Source: an uncultured Clostridia bacterium (GTDB lineage Bacteria > Bacillota > Clostridia > Christensenellales > UBA1242). Taken from it: a DNA stretch of 64,000 bases. How positions within the stretch are numbered: position 1 is the stretch's first letter; each line of letters starts with the position of its first letter. Made by a program: the position numbers and the translations under genes. Positions 25,475-34,508 of the stretch are shown here, piece after piece. Where the stretch lies: the NCBI GenBank assembly GCA_944372505.1, contig CALVZK010000003.1, positions 1 through 64,000 of the forward strand, read 5' to 3'. Under the pieces are notes generated by a model. It was not told the origin of the DNA. It saw only the letters and a program-made list of their open reading frames with translations, and did no database searches.

Positions 25475-27112
25475 TTATAGAGGTAAATCTTTTTTATCAA
25501 ACCTAAATACACCAATAATAAATGTTATTATTCCTATTGCCGCTAAAACACCAAATTTCCAAAGATATGTTAATGTGCCTCCTAAAATCGATACAGTATC
25601 AAAGAATGTTATTATTGATAAATAATTGAAGAAATTCATTGCTGATATTCTCATTGCTGAAGGTACAACTGCAGAACCAAATAATCCTAGAATTGTACAA
25701 ACTAATGAAAATATAGTAAGTCCACCCCCTATTGATAATGAATATTTTGTTCTATTAAATATTGCAGAACACATAAAACAATATCCAGCAATTGCAAACA
25801 TAGTTAAAAATGCACCAGCATTAAATAATAGTATTTCCCCATAATTAATAGCAAAGGCGTTACCTCCTACAACCCATACGGAAATTACGCTAACTACGGT
25901 AAGCAATGCAAACATCGAAAACAATGCGAACAATAGATATGCCATTTGTGTTGTTGTTACAGTTCTTCTCTTTGTCGGTGTTGATAGTACATATGCCATA
26001 GAACCAGAATCTACCTGCCCTGCTAATAAGTTATTTGAAACCATAATTACAAAAACCATAGGTAATAATAACCCTGCAATCCTGTAAAATATTGAGCCAA
26101 TAATTAGTCCATAAATGTCCATATTCCCAAGTTCGCTTAATGCTTCTGCAACCTTGGTATCTAACTGATCGCTTATACTTTCTGTAGCATGACTTTTGGC
26201 TTCTTCAACCGTAACCCCTTCTTCAAGCCATAGTTGATAAGTTGATATTGCAGTATTAGATATAACTTTAGAAGATACTGCATATTGTTCTATTTCTTCA
26301 TCTGTCATGCCTGAATTTTGTAAACTTTCAATGGTTTCATTTTTCATGACTAAATTGACTGCATTTCTAGCATCAGTTTTATAATCATAAATTGAAGGAC
26401 TTCCATTTATTTTATAGTTTTCTATTGCATCATTAGATAATTCTTTTGCAGTATCAGCAGCATTCAAAGATTCTTGTTCATTATAACCTTTATTAATATA
26501 ATCTAAATATGCATTATTATAAATAACTTCTAAAAATGCACCTTTCATAAGATTTTTAATATATGTTATATATTCTGGATTTGTAATAATTTGACCTTCA
26601 ACTTCAATTGTCGCAGGTGGGATTTTCACACCATTTAATTCGTCGTCACTATATTGAGTTAAATAAGAGGTTATAAAAACTCTTGCCGTTACATCATCAA
26701 GCCCTAAACTAGCAAGCATTCCGCTACTTATAATCCCGTCTGTAATTTGATTTATAATTACAGCCCTTTCTTCTCTTGTCAAAGTTTTACCTGTATCTGC
26801 TTCAATTTGATTTACTTGAGTATCAAAAGTTGAATTTAAAACAATTATAAAATTTATGTTTTTTTCTAAACTTTCATAACCATTTATAGAAGAAAGATAA
26901 AGATCATAACTATCAACAGCATTTTCTTTTAATGTTGATTCTTGATCCGCTTGCACAAAAATATTTTTCAAAGAATCTCTTATATCATTTATACCAAGAT
27001 TCCCAAGAACAATAATTACTATTGCAAGCATTGCACAAGTTGCTATAGTTACTGTTAACCATTTTATCCAATTAGCTTTACAGGACTGACTAAATAGTGC
27101 TTTACTTATCAT
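25475..27112 (-). CDS. ABC-2-type exporter permease with large external domain
   Basis: This 545-residue membrane protein has one transmembrane helix near residue 20-38. A roughly 300-residue hydrophilic, Asn/Asp/Glu-rich segment of mainly helical character follows, then about six helices in the C-terminal third, starting around LIIGSIFYRIAGLLLPMVFVIMVSNN. The motif GQVDSGSMAYVLSTPTKRRTV between helices is the coupling region typical of ABC-2 permeases. It overlaps the ATPase gene before it by 11 bases. The large extracytoplasmic domain is where I would look for substrate specificity. Exported substrates of this type include drugs and peptides, but none can be assigned. Confidence 0.82.
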   Translation of the reverse strand: MISKALFSQSCKANWIKWLTVTIATCAMLAIVIIVLGNLGINDIRDSLKNIFVQADQESTLKENAVDSYDLYLSSINGYESLEKNINFIIVLNSTFDTQVNQIEADTGKTLTREERAVIINQITDGIISSGMLASLGLDDVTARVFITSYLTQYSDDELNGVKIPPATIEVEGQIITNPEYITYIKNLMKGAFLEVIYNNAYLDYINKGYNEQESLNAADTAKELSNDAIENYKINGSPSIYDYKTDARNAVNLVMKNETIESLQNSGMTDEEIEQYAVSSKVISNTAISTYQLWLEEGVTVEEAKSHATESISDQLDTKVAEALSELGNMDIYGLIIGSIFYRIAGLLLPMVFVIMVSNNLLAGQVDSGSMAYVLSTPTKRRTVTTTQMAYLLFALFSMFALLTVVSVISVWVVGGNAFAINYGEILLFNAGAFLTMFAIAGYCFMCSAIFNRTKYSLSIGGGLTIFSLVCTILGLFGSAVVPSAMRISAMNFFNYLSIITFFDTVSILGGTLTYLWKFGVLAAIGIITFIIGVFRFDKKDLPL

Positions 27113-28130
27113 CTCTATCCTCCTTTTTATTTTTTGCTTTTATTTGTTTATTTTCTATCTTTAAAAGTCTTTTTTTTAATTTTTTTGATTTTCTCAACTC
27201 TTTTTTGGACTCTTCTTCTTTATAGATGTAACTATCTTTTTGCGTAGAAAGTACATCTTTAAAATGTTTTTCAAGATTATGATAAACTTGACTAATAAAC
27301 TTTAAATTATAGTTTTTTAAATCATTAAACATTTTATTAATATTTTTATCTTGAATTTTTATTGTTACTTGATTGTATTTTTCTTGATCGCGAACTATTT
27401 CATATTTTAACTTTTTAAATTTTAAATATTGTTCTCTTTCTTTAAATTCTACTTTATAAAATTTATATGGCATATTTTTTAGTTGATTAATATCTGCTAT
27501 ATCTATAATTCGACCATTTAAAATTAAAGCCACCTTATCACAAGTAAGTTCTAGTTCATCAAACATTTGACTACTCATTATTATAGTTTTACCTTTCTTT
27601 TTCTCTTCAAGAACAAGCTCTAAAAATGTTTCTCTCATCAAAGGATCAAGACCGGTAGCTGGTTCATCTAAAATAATTATATCTTTATCAGCCATAAACG
27701 CAGCAACTATTGCTGTTTTTTGTTTCATACCTTTGCTCATTCTTTTTAAATTAGCACTTGGATCTAATTGCAATTTTTTAATTAAATAATTAGCATAGGA
27801 CATATCTTTAACACCAATGAGTTGTGCTTGATTTTTTAAGAATGTTGTTCCATCTTTTAAATCAGGAAAAGCAATTTCTCCTGGTACATATTCAACATAT
27901 TTTTTTATTTCACAAGAGTCCTTCCATGAATCAAGTCCTAAAACTTTAACCTCTCCTTTCATTGGTTTTAAGAATCCCATTAAATGTCTTAAAATTGTCG
28001 TTTTGCCACTGCCATTTGTTCCAACAAAACCAAAAACTTCTCCTTTTTTTACAGCAAAAGAAATATCGAATATTCCTCGATTTTCACCATAATCTTTAGT
28101 TAAACTTTTAACTTTGATTACCTCTTCCAC
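27102..28130 (-). CDS. ABC transporter ATP-binding protein (second ATPase)
   Basis: This 342-residue ATPase has Walker A GTNGSGKTTI (about residue 36), signature MSKGMKQKTAI in place of LSGGQ, Walker B IIILDEPATGLDP and a switch histidine position occupied by glutamine (SSQMFDE). A C-terminal region of about 120 residues ends in a highly basic tail. The start is shared with the stop of the preceding ATPase (overlap of one base). It differs enough from the first ATPase to suggest a heterodimer. Confidence 0.9.
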   Translation of the reverse strand: MEEVIKVKSLTKDYGENRGIFDISFAVKKGEVFGFVGTNGSGKTTILRHLMGFLKPMKGEVKVLGLDSWKDSCEIKKYVEYVPGEIAFPDLKDGTTFLKNQAQLIGVKDMSYANYLIKKLQLDPSANLKRMSKGMKQKTAIVAAFMADKDIIILDEPATGLDPLMRETFLELVLEEKKKGKTIIMSSQMFDELELTCDKVALILNGRIIDIADINQLKNMPYKFYKVEFKEREQYLKFKKLKYEIVRDQEKYNQVTIKIQDKNINKMFNDLKNYNLKFISQVYHNLEKHFKDVLSTQKDSYIYKEEESKKELRKSKKLKKRLLKIENKQIKAKNKKEDRDDK

Positions 28131-29092
28131 TAAAAAATCCCTCCAAAGTTTTTATCCTCTCTATAAAACTGCATAAAATATTCCTGTAGAGTAAATTTAA
28201 CTTGAGCAAAGCTTTCTATAGTATAATTGCTCAACAAATTTGTTAATAAATTTATATCTTTATCATTAACAGCAATTACTAATGTTAAATTATCACTATC
28301 TACCTCTCTAATTGCATTCTTTGAAACTTGTATTGTGCTTTTTCTTATTCTGGGTAATTTATTCACAACATCATTTAAATCTTTAATATTTTTAAACTTA
28401 ACTTTAAAGTTTTTATTTTCATTATGTTTAATAGCATTGGCTTCGAAAGTTGAAACGATTATTCCATCTTTAATAATTGAAATTCTATCACACGTAGCCT
28501 CTACTTCGTTGAACATATGTGAAGATAATAAAATAGTTTTTCCTCTCTTCTTTTCTTCTTTTATCAAATCAATAAATATTTGTTGCATAACAGGATCTAG
28601 CCCACTGGTAGGTTCATCTAAAATTAATACTTCTGGGTCATCCATAAAAGCAACAACAATTGCTAATTTGCGTTTGTCTCCCAAACTCATTTTTTTTGTT
28701 TCAGCAGAAGGATCCAATTTAAAAGTTTGTAAAAGATATTTGAGTCTTTCTTTATTTTTTGATGACCTAAGATCTTCCATCATTTTTATAAATTCCCATC
28801 CAGTTAGCCCTTCTGGTAAAGCTATTTCTCCAGGTAAATAACCAACATTTTTCAAAATTTTATCGTATTCTTTAAAAGATTCTTTACCAAAAACAAGTGT
28901 TCTGCCTTTTTGGGGTTTAGAATATCCCATTATATGCCTTATAGTAGTACTTTTCCCAGCACCATTAGGACCTAAGAAACCGAAAACTTCTCCTTTTTTT
29001 ACTGAAAAAGATATGTCAAAAACACCTCGCCCATGACCATAATCTTGAGTTAAATTTTCAACAATGATTAAATTTTCAGTATTGTTCTCCAT
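28130..29092 (-). CDS. ABC transporter ATP-binding protein (first ATPase)
   Basis: This 320-residue protein starts at the ATG 29090-29092, three bases after AGGTGG; an upstream ATG at 29146 has no ribosome site. Walker A is GPNGAGKSTTI, signature MSLGDKRKLAI, Walker B VLILDEPTSGLDP and the switch histidine is present (SSHMFNE). It resembles the second ATPase in layout, including the extra C-terminal domain. With the next two genes it makes a one-permease, two-ATPase exporter operon. The canonical switch region here and the altered one in the partner suggest one functional and one degenerate catalytic site. Confidence 0.9.
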   Translation of the reverse strand: MENNTENLIIVENLTQDYGHGRGVFDISFSVKKGEVFGFLGPNGAGKSTTIRHIMGYSKPQKGRTLVFGKESFKEYDKILKNVGYLPGEIALPEGLTGWEFIKMMEDLRSSKNKERLKYLLQTFKLDPSAETKKMSLGDKRKLAIVVAFMDDPEVLILDEPTSGLDPVMQQIFIDLIKEEKKRGKTILLSSHMFNEVEATCDRISIIKDGIIVSTFEANAIKHNENKNFKVKFKNIKDLNDVVNKLPRIRKSTIQVSKNAIREVDSDNLTLVIAVNDKDINLLTNLLSNYTIESFAQVKFTLQEYFMQFYREDKNFGGIF

Positions 29093-29182
29093 TTTCCACC
29101 TGTTTTTTATATTTTTCAAATTTTGTACTTTAGAATATTTTAACAAGTTTTATGACTTATTGCAAATTTTTTAAGAAAATTA

Positions 29183-29208
29183 AAAAAGAAAGATCACTAA
29201 AATCTTTC
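29183..29208 (-). terminator. Terminator of the 480/127-residue gene pair
   Basis: On the minus strand AGAAAGAT and ATCTTTCT flank TTTAGTG and continue into T. It overlaps the stop of the 127-residue gene. Confidence 0.75.
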
Positions 29209-29580
29209 TAAAAAAAATTCTAAAATAATTATTAATTTTACAAAAATATTGTAATCAACAAATTCCCGACCATCACTTACTTTTTTTAAAACACTTTGCC
29301 CATCGAAAATTATATCATTTTCTAAAAATAACTTATTTAGTTCTTGTTTTTGATTTTCTTCTAATGTATCAAAATTCTTATCGAATGTTTTAAAAATTTC
29401 TCCATAGTCAGCAAAATATACAACGCCGTTTACTTCAACTAAATTTATAGGAAGAAAATCAAAAGTAGAATTAAAAACTATATTGCTATTAATTAAATAT
29501 CTATTTGTGGCGATTTTTTTTATTTTATCTTCACCTAAATATTTTTGCAAACTAGTTTTTATAAGATCTAAATTTCCCAT
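29197..29580 (-). CDS. Unknown 127-residue protein, second gene of a two-gene cassette
   Basis: This small acidic protein (MGNLDLIKTSLQKYLG...) has a central segment, INLVEVNGVVYFADYGEIFKTFD, followed by a helical region and LLFLENDIIFDGQSVLKKV. The layout (N-terminal strand pair, a D-x-G turn, then helices) faintly recalls DUF1828-type domains, in which LTDDG is conserved, but the match is weak and from memory. It begins 11 bases after the stop of the 480-residue gene, with AGAGGGG as ribosome site. The pair is closed by a terminator. Function unknown. Confidence 0.6.
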   Translation of the reverse strand: MGNLDLIKTSLQKYLGEDKIKKIATNRYLINSNIVFNSTFDFLPINLVEVNGVVYFADYGEIFKTFDKNFDTLEENQKQELNKLFLENDIIFDGQSVLKKVSDGREFVDYNIFVKLIIILEFFLERF

Positions 29581-29591
29581 TTTCCCCTCTC

Positions 29592-31016
29592 TTATTTTTT
29601 TTCTTCTTCATTATCATTTTGATTTAGATGAGAAGCATCAACTATATACTTAGGCTTATAATCCTCAACTAAAAGTTTATTTTTGTTATTTGAAAAACTA
29701 TCTATTAATGCATTTGCATAACTATATTCTATCTGTGATAAAATTTTTAATTCTCTTAAATTATCGTTTGTTTTTCTTAATTCATATATTTCTTTGATAA
29801 ACAATAAAGCAAAAACCAATTTTCTAAAACAAGGATTCTCAGTTTTATATTCGATTTTCTTTAATTTTTGTTTAACATTTCTTAAAGTATCATGTACAAA
29901 TGTTTGAGACTCTTGTGGAACATTTTTCAAAAACTCATAAATATCAAAATCATAAGATAAAACTTTATTATTATATTTAGCATTCAAAAATGGCATATTA
30001 TAATGTCTTTCTTGATCATATAACCTTTCTACTCGTTCTCTATTACTGTTATCTAATTCTATTAAATATTTTATTAAATGATCTATATCAATAGCATTAC
30101 AACGCCCTGTTTTCCATTTAACCCTTTTATCACTATTAACAATTTTTTTACTGCAAATTAAATTATCATCTTCATTTTGAAAATGAAAATGTGGATTAGA
30201 TGCTATATCTCCGAAAATTGCTCTCCTCTTATCTTGAGGCAAAAACATATTTTTGTGTTGTTTTCCATTACAACCATCATATCTCATAATACTATGTGCT
30301 TTGTTAGGATCTCCATCTAATAATATATACATTGAAATAGACAAATTTTTGTTGTATAAATTAGGGTTATAAAATTTAAGAGCTTTATCTTCTTCAGTTA
30401 AAAATTGTTGACGTTTAATTTCTTCATTTATAATTTGTTTAGAAATAGGTGTATATTCATCAATACAATTTTTAGCAAATATCATATTCCCATTATTATT
30501 TATATAAAATTGCAAATCATTAAAGATTTTACTTTTTTTGTCTTTCCCATTTGAACTTTCATTAAAATTATTTTCAAATTCAAAGTTTGGAGCTTTATAA
30601 TTATAATTTTTTACAAAAATCAGTCTTTTTTCTGAAGACATTAGTTTGCAATATTCCTTGCTTTTTAAAATATAATGCACAAATTTCCATTTTCTTTCTA
30701 AAAATTTTGCTCCATCAAAAATAGGCATATTTTTATCTAATTGATTTTTAGATAAAATATTACTAGTATCTGCTTCGTTATTACTTCGAACTACATTTTC
30801 TCTTATAGCTTCTTTTATAATTTGTTTTAATTCAGTAGAATTTTTATTTAAACTTTTTAAAAATTCAATTAACTGAGTAAGTGCTTCTTGCCCACCCGCT
30901 CTTAAAAAATTATCTACTTCTTTTTTTATTGCCAAAAAATCCTTGTCTGAACTATGCTTTGTAATTAATCCTTTTTTAGTATTATTTCTTATCTTTTGAA
31001 ATTTATCATTTGACAC
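29592..31016 (-). CDS. Unknown 474-residue protein, first gene of a two-gene cassette
   Basis: I place the start at a GTG (31014-31016) seven bases after AAGGAG; the frame opens six codons earlier at another GTG with no ribosome site. The protein is hydrophilic and Asn/Lys-rich, with helical N- and C-terminal parts. The middle holds a cluster of possible catalytic or metal residues: MRYDGCNGKQHKN, then NPHFHFQNEDD about 20 residues on, then CNAIDIDHLIKYL. The HxH and the preceding R-x-D...H-x-N recall small nuclease or toxin-like domains, but I cannot name the family. It shares a short operon with a 127-residue partner and sits between an exporter and pepF. Confidence 0.6.
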   Translation of the reverse strand: MSNDKFQKIRNNTKKGLITKHSSDKDFLAIKKEVDNFLRAGGQEALTQLIEFLKSLNKNSTELKQIIKEAIRENVVRSNNEADTSNILSKNQLDKNMPIFDGAKFLERKWKFVHYILKSKEYCKLMSSEKRLIFVKNYNYKAPNFEFENNFNESSNGKDKKSKIFNDLQFYINNNGNMIFAKNCIDEYTPISKQIINEEIKRQQFLTEEDKALKFYNPNLYNKNLSISMYILLDGDPNKAHSIMRYDGCNGKQHKNMFLPQDKRRAIFGDIASNPHFHFQNEDDNLICSKKIVNSDKRVKWKTGRCNAIDIDHLIKYLIELDNSNRERVERLYDQERHYNMPFLNAKYNNKVLSYDFDIYEFLKNVPQESQTFVHDTLRNVKQKLKKIEYKTENPCFRKLVFALLFIKEIYELRKTNDNLRELKILSQIEYSYANALIDSFSNNKNKLLVEDYKPKYIVDASHLNQNDNEEEKK

Positions 31017-31106
31017 AACACAACTCCTTGACACTTACATTCTACCATAATTAAAATAAAATTGCAATAGTAAAAAATTTCAATTAAACCATAATTAATA
31101 AACTTT

Positions 31107-32879
31107 TTATTTGCACAATTTTTTCAATTCATTTAACATAATATTTAAATATTCAAAACAACTGTCAAATGTTTCATCTTTGTTAAGGTCACAATTTGCT
31201 TTCTTAAGTGTTTCAAGTGGAGGGTTACTATCTCCTGCTGTTAAAAACTTAAAGTAATCTTCAACAGCATTTTCACCATCATTCAAAATTTTATTAGTAA
31301 ATGATATAGCACAAATTAAGCCTGTCGCATATTTATAAACATAAAAAGCAGTAAAAAAGTGTGGTATTCTAGCCCATTCATATTTTATTTCATCTATCAA
31401 TTTAACTTTTCCAAAATATTTTTTATTTAAATTTAAATATTCTCTACATAATCTGTCTTTAGTTACTGCTTCACCCTTTTCTTGAAGTTCATGAACAATT
31501 TCTTCGAATTCTGCAAACATCGTTTGTCTATAAATAGTACCTTTAACTTCAGTAAATAACTTATTATAAAGATATATTTTTTCTTGTTTTGTCGCACTAT
31601 TTTTTAATAGATAATTAAATAGCAACATTTCATTAGTTGTACTAGCAATCTCTGCTAAAAATATAGGATACTCAGATTTAGCGTAACATTGAGTTTTATC
31701 GCTATAATACGAATGCATAGCATGTCCTAATTCATGTGCTAAAGTAAAAATACTATTTAAATCGCCCTCAAAATTAGTTAAAACATAAGGAGGATAGCCA
31801 TATACTGATGATTGATATGCCCCTGACCTTTTATCAATATTAGGATAGACATCTATCCACCTATTGTCCTTTGCTTTTTCTATTAACTGTTGATATTCTT
31901 TTCCTAGTGGGCTTAATGCTTCTTTAATAATTTGAATTGCTTGATCATAAGTAAATTTTTGTTTTGATTTTCCTATATCGGCCATATGATCATAAATAGA
32001 AAAATCTTTTAATCCCATAAGTTTTGCCTTTATCCTAAAAAATTTAAATAAAACTTTTAAATTCGCATGAACTTTTTCTATCAATTTATAGTAAACATCT
32101 TTGTCAATTTCTTCGTCTTCAAGTGCTCTTTGTAGAGCAGAATTATAATTTCTTATTTTTGCAAAATAGCAATTTGCCTTAACTTCATTTATATAATTGT
32201 TGGCAAAAGTGTTTATAAATTTACCAAATGTACCATTTAAACCACAAATAGAATTTTTTCGCAATACCCTATCTTTGCTTGCCATATAAATTGAATAGTT
32301 AGATTGAGTTAATTCATGACTTTTACCTTTAGAATCTAAAATTTTATCAAACTTTAAGTCAACATCAGAAAGCATTCTCATATTTGATGAATAACCACTT
32401 AAAAAATTCATCCCCGATAAAAGTTTCTCTTCTGCTTTAGATAACATATGTCTTTTCCCTTTTTTAATTTGTTCAAAAACCCTATTATATTCTGCAAAAT
32501 CTTTGTCAGAAATTATATCATCAAGCAAATCATCAGATAACTCATGCAATTCAGTCGAAGCAAATGAAGTTTCTATAGTAAATTCATTAAATAAATGGTC
32601 TAATTTTTGCTCCATAATATTACGGCTTTCTTCACTTAAAATTTCATCACCTTTTAAATGACAATATAATGCCACTGGATTTGCAATCATATCAAATTCT
32701 TTTTCTAATTTTAAATATTTTAAAATATCTTTTTTATTATTTAATTTTCCTTCAAATGACTTGAATTTTGGCAAATAAGTCTTTAATAATTCAAGTTTTT
32801 GATAAAACATTTCATCACTTTCACATAATGGAGATAAATCCCATTTATATTTTTCCTTTATTTGGCTTCTTTTTTTCAT
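31107..32879 (-). CDS. pepF: Oligoendopeptidase F
   Basis: This 590-residue M3 zinc peptidase starts at the ATG 32877-32879 with AAAGGAG upstream; an earlier ATG at 32906 is unlikely. The zinc motif HELGHAMHSYYS is near residue 386, followed by the third ligand glutamate in IFLAEIASTTNEML. The C-terminal AGDSNPPLETLKKANCDL and the N-terminal KEKYKWDLSPL are PepF hallmarks. It cleaves short peptides in the cytoplasm. Confidence 0.95.
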   Translation of the reverse strand: MKKRSQIKEKYKWDLSPLCESDEMFYQKLELLKTYLPKFKSFEGKLNNKKDILKYLKLEKEFDMIANPVALYCHLKGDEILSEESRNIMEQKLDHLFNEFTIETSFASTELHELSDDLLDDIISDKDFAEYNRVFEQIKKGKRHMLSKAEEKLLSGMNFLSGYSSNMRMLSDVDLKFDKILDSKGKSHELTQSNYSIYMASKDRVLRKNSICGLNGTFGKFINTFANNYINEVKANCYFAKIRNYNSALQRALEDEEIDKDVYYKLIEKVHANLKVLFKFFRIKAKLMGLKDFSIYDHMADIGKSKQKFTYDQAIQIIKEALSPLGKEYQQLIEKAKDNRWIDVYPNIDKRSGAYQSSVYGYPPYVLTNFEGDLNSIFTLAHELGHAMHSYYSDKTQCYAKSEYPIFLAEIASTTNEMLLFNYLLKNSATKQEKIYLYNKLFTEVKGTIYRQTMFAEFEEIVHELQEKGEAVTKDRLCREYLNLNKKYFGKVKLIDEIKYEWARIPHFFTAFYVYKYATGLICAISFTNKILNDGENAVEDYFKFLTAGDSNPPLETLKKANCDLNKDETFDSCFEYLNIMLNELKKLCK

Positions 32880-32903
32880 TTTTAACTCCTTTAAATAATT
32901 ATA

Positions 32904-32962
32904 CAAAAAAGAGATAAAATTTAATCATAATTTTGCTTTTTTTAAAAAATTTTATCTCTTTA
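32904..32962 (-). terminator. Terminator after the pseudouridine synthase gene
   Basis: A 15-base stem (AAAGAGATAAAATTT and complement) surrounds a 24-base AT-rich loop, with A and T runs outside. It lies directly after the stop at 32966 and before pepF. Confidence 0.7.
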
Positions 32963-32965
32963 ATT

Positions 32966-33664
32966 TTATCTTATAAAATATTTTTCCATAAAAAACTGAG
33001 ACCATGGTTGTTTATCTAAAGGTGGTGGAAAAGCAAAAATCATTTTTTGTTTTGTAACTGGATGAATAAATTCTAATCTCCCAGCCCAAAGTCCTAAATT
33101 TTTTGAGCTAACATCTTTATCTTTTCCATACTTACCATCTCCAAAAAGAGGACAATTAATACCCGCAAATTGTACTCTTATTTGATGAGATCTTCCTGTT
33201 ATAAGTTTTACTTCTATCAATGATAAGTCATTATTAGTTTGTAAAGTTTTATAACTTAATTTTGCAATTTTAACTCCTTCTTCGCTTCTAGGAACAATCT
33301 TTACAATATTATTTTTTTCATCTTTTTTTAAATAGTTTTCTAGATATCCCTGTTTTACTTTAGGCGCTTTTGTTGTAACAGCATAATAAGTCTTATTAAT
33401 TTCACCTTTTTTAATCTGTTCACTTAATCTACTTGCCGATTTTGATGTTTTAGCAAATATCATAATACCACCTGTCGGACGATCTAATCTGTGCACTAAT
33501 CCAACATAAACATTGCCTTCTTTGTTATATTTTTCTTTAACATAATTCTTTACAAGTGTTAGCATATCCACATCTTTAGAGTTATCTTCTTGAGAAGGTA
33601 TATTTTGTGGCTTTACTACAACAAGAATATGATTGTCTTCATATAGAATAGTTAATTTTTCCAT
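32966..33664 (-). CDS. RluA-family pseudouridine synthase
   Basis: This 232-residue protein starts at the ATG 33662-33664 within the end of the methyltransferase gene (13-base overlap). The catalytic aspartate is in HRLDRPTGGIMIFAKT (about residue 68), followed by KTYYAV, the SYKTL segment and GRSHQIRVQFAGINCPLFGD. This is the RluA/RluC/RluD type, but without an N-terminal S4 domain, so the target (rRNA or tRNA uridine) cannot be assigned. Coupling to an rRNA methyltransferase gene favours rRNA. Confidence 0.92.
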   Translation of the reverse strand: MEKLTILYEDNHILVVVKPQNIPSQEDNSKDVDMLTLVKNYVKEKYNKEGNVYVGLVHRLDRPTGGIMIFAKTSKSASRLSEQIKKGEINKTYYAVTTKAPKVKQGYLENYLKKDEKNNIVKIVPRSEEGVKIAKLSYKTLQTNNDLSLIEVKLITGRSHQIRVQFAGINCPLFGDGKYGKDKDVSSKNLGLWAGRLEFIHPVTKQKMIFAFPPPLDKQPWSQFFMEKYFIR

Positions 33665-34500
33665 GTTTTTAAACCTCTGCAACCACATGGTAAAACAATT
33701 TCACCACAAGGTAATCCTATTTCTTCTGCATTTATATTTCCGCTACCGAAAGTTAAAGATAAAATATTTGAAATAACACCTGCTTGCAAACCCGTTGTAT
33801 AAGAAGATATCAAAACAAATAGCGGATTTTTAGACAAAACTTTTTTTGTTAAAAGAACAAAGTCAAACAAATTATCTTCAAGTCGCCACATCTCTCCATT
33901 TGTTCCCCTTCCATAACTAGGAGGATCCATTATTATTGCATCATAAAAATTCCCACGTCTAATTTCTCTTTCAATAAATTTTTTACAATCATCAACAATA
34001 AAACGAATATTATCTACACCATTTAATTTAGCATTTTCTTTTGCTCGTTCTACCATACCTTTACTCGCATCAATATGAGTTACTAAAGCACCTGCTTTAG
34101 CACAAACTACACTTGCTGCCCCAGTATAAGCAAAAAGATTTAAAACTTTTATTGGTCTATTTGAATTTGATATCAATTTCATCATATCTTCCCAATTGGC
34201 TGCTTGCTCTGGGAACAATCCAGTATGTTTGAACCCCATAGGCTTGATAATAAACTTAAAATCTTTATAACAAATAATCCAACTTTCAGGCAAAGATTTT
34301 AAATAATTCCAACCACCGCCACCATTTGATGAACGATTATAAATTGCATCTAAATCTTTATAATTATCTAATTTGAAAGAAGGATGCCATATAACTTGAG
34401 GATCGGGTCTTAAAAGATGGTATTTTCCCCATCTTTCAAGTTTTCTTCCGTCTCCACAAGCAATTACCTCATAATCTTTCCAATCTTTTGCTATTAACAT
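33652..34500 (-). CDS. Class I SAM-dependent methyltransferase, RlmI-like
   Basis: This 282-residue protein has SAM-binding motif I VLNLFAYTGAASVVCAKAGA, the acidic residue at the end of strand 2 (VTHIDAS), RAKENAKLNG, and catalytic motif IV IIMDPPSYGRG. The N-terminal WGKYHLLRPDPQ and the layout match the family of 23S rRNA cytosine-5/RlmI-like enzymes without the PUA domain. It is followed by the overlapping pseudouridine synthase gene and preceded, nine bases away, by ileS. The exact nucleotide modified cannot be told. Confidence 0.85.
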   Translation of the reverse strand: MLIAKDWKDYEVIACGDGRKLERWGKYHLLRPDPQVIWHPSFKLDNYKDLDAIYNRSSNGGGGWNYLKSLPESWIICYKDFKFIIKPMGFKHTGLFPEQAANWEDMMKLISNSNRPIKVLNLFAYTGAASVVCAKAGALVTHIDASKGMVERAKENAKLNGVDNIRFIVDDCKKFIEREIRRGNFYDAIIMDPPSYGRGTNGEMWRLEDNLFDFVLLTKKVLSKNPLFVLISSYTTGLQAGVISNILSLTFGSGNINAEEIGLPCGEIVLPCGCRGLKTWKN

Positions 34501-34508
34501 TTGCCACC

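Noticed and set aside
28227..28841. Plus-strand ORF of 204 codons opposite the first ABC ATPase gene
   Set aside because: Antisense shadow over Walker and signature motifs; Ser/Leu/Ile-rich nonsense product.
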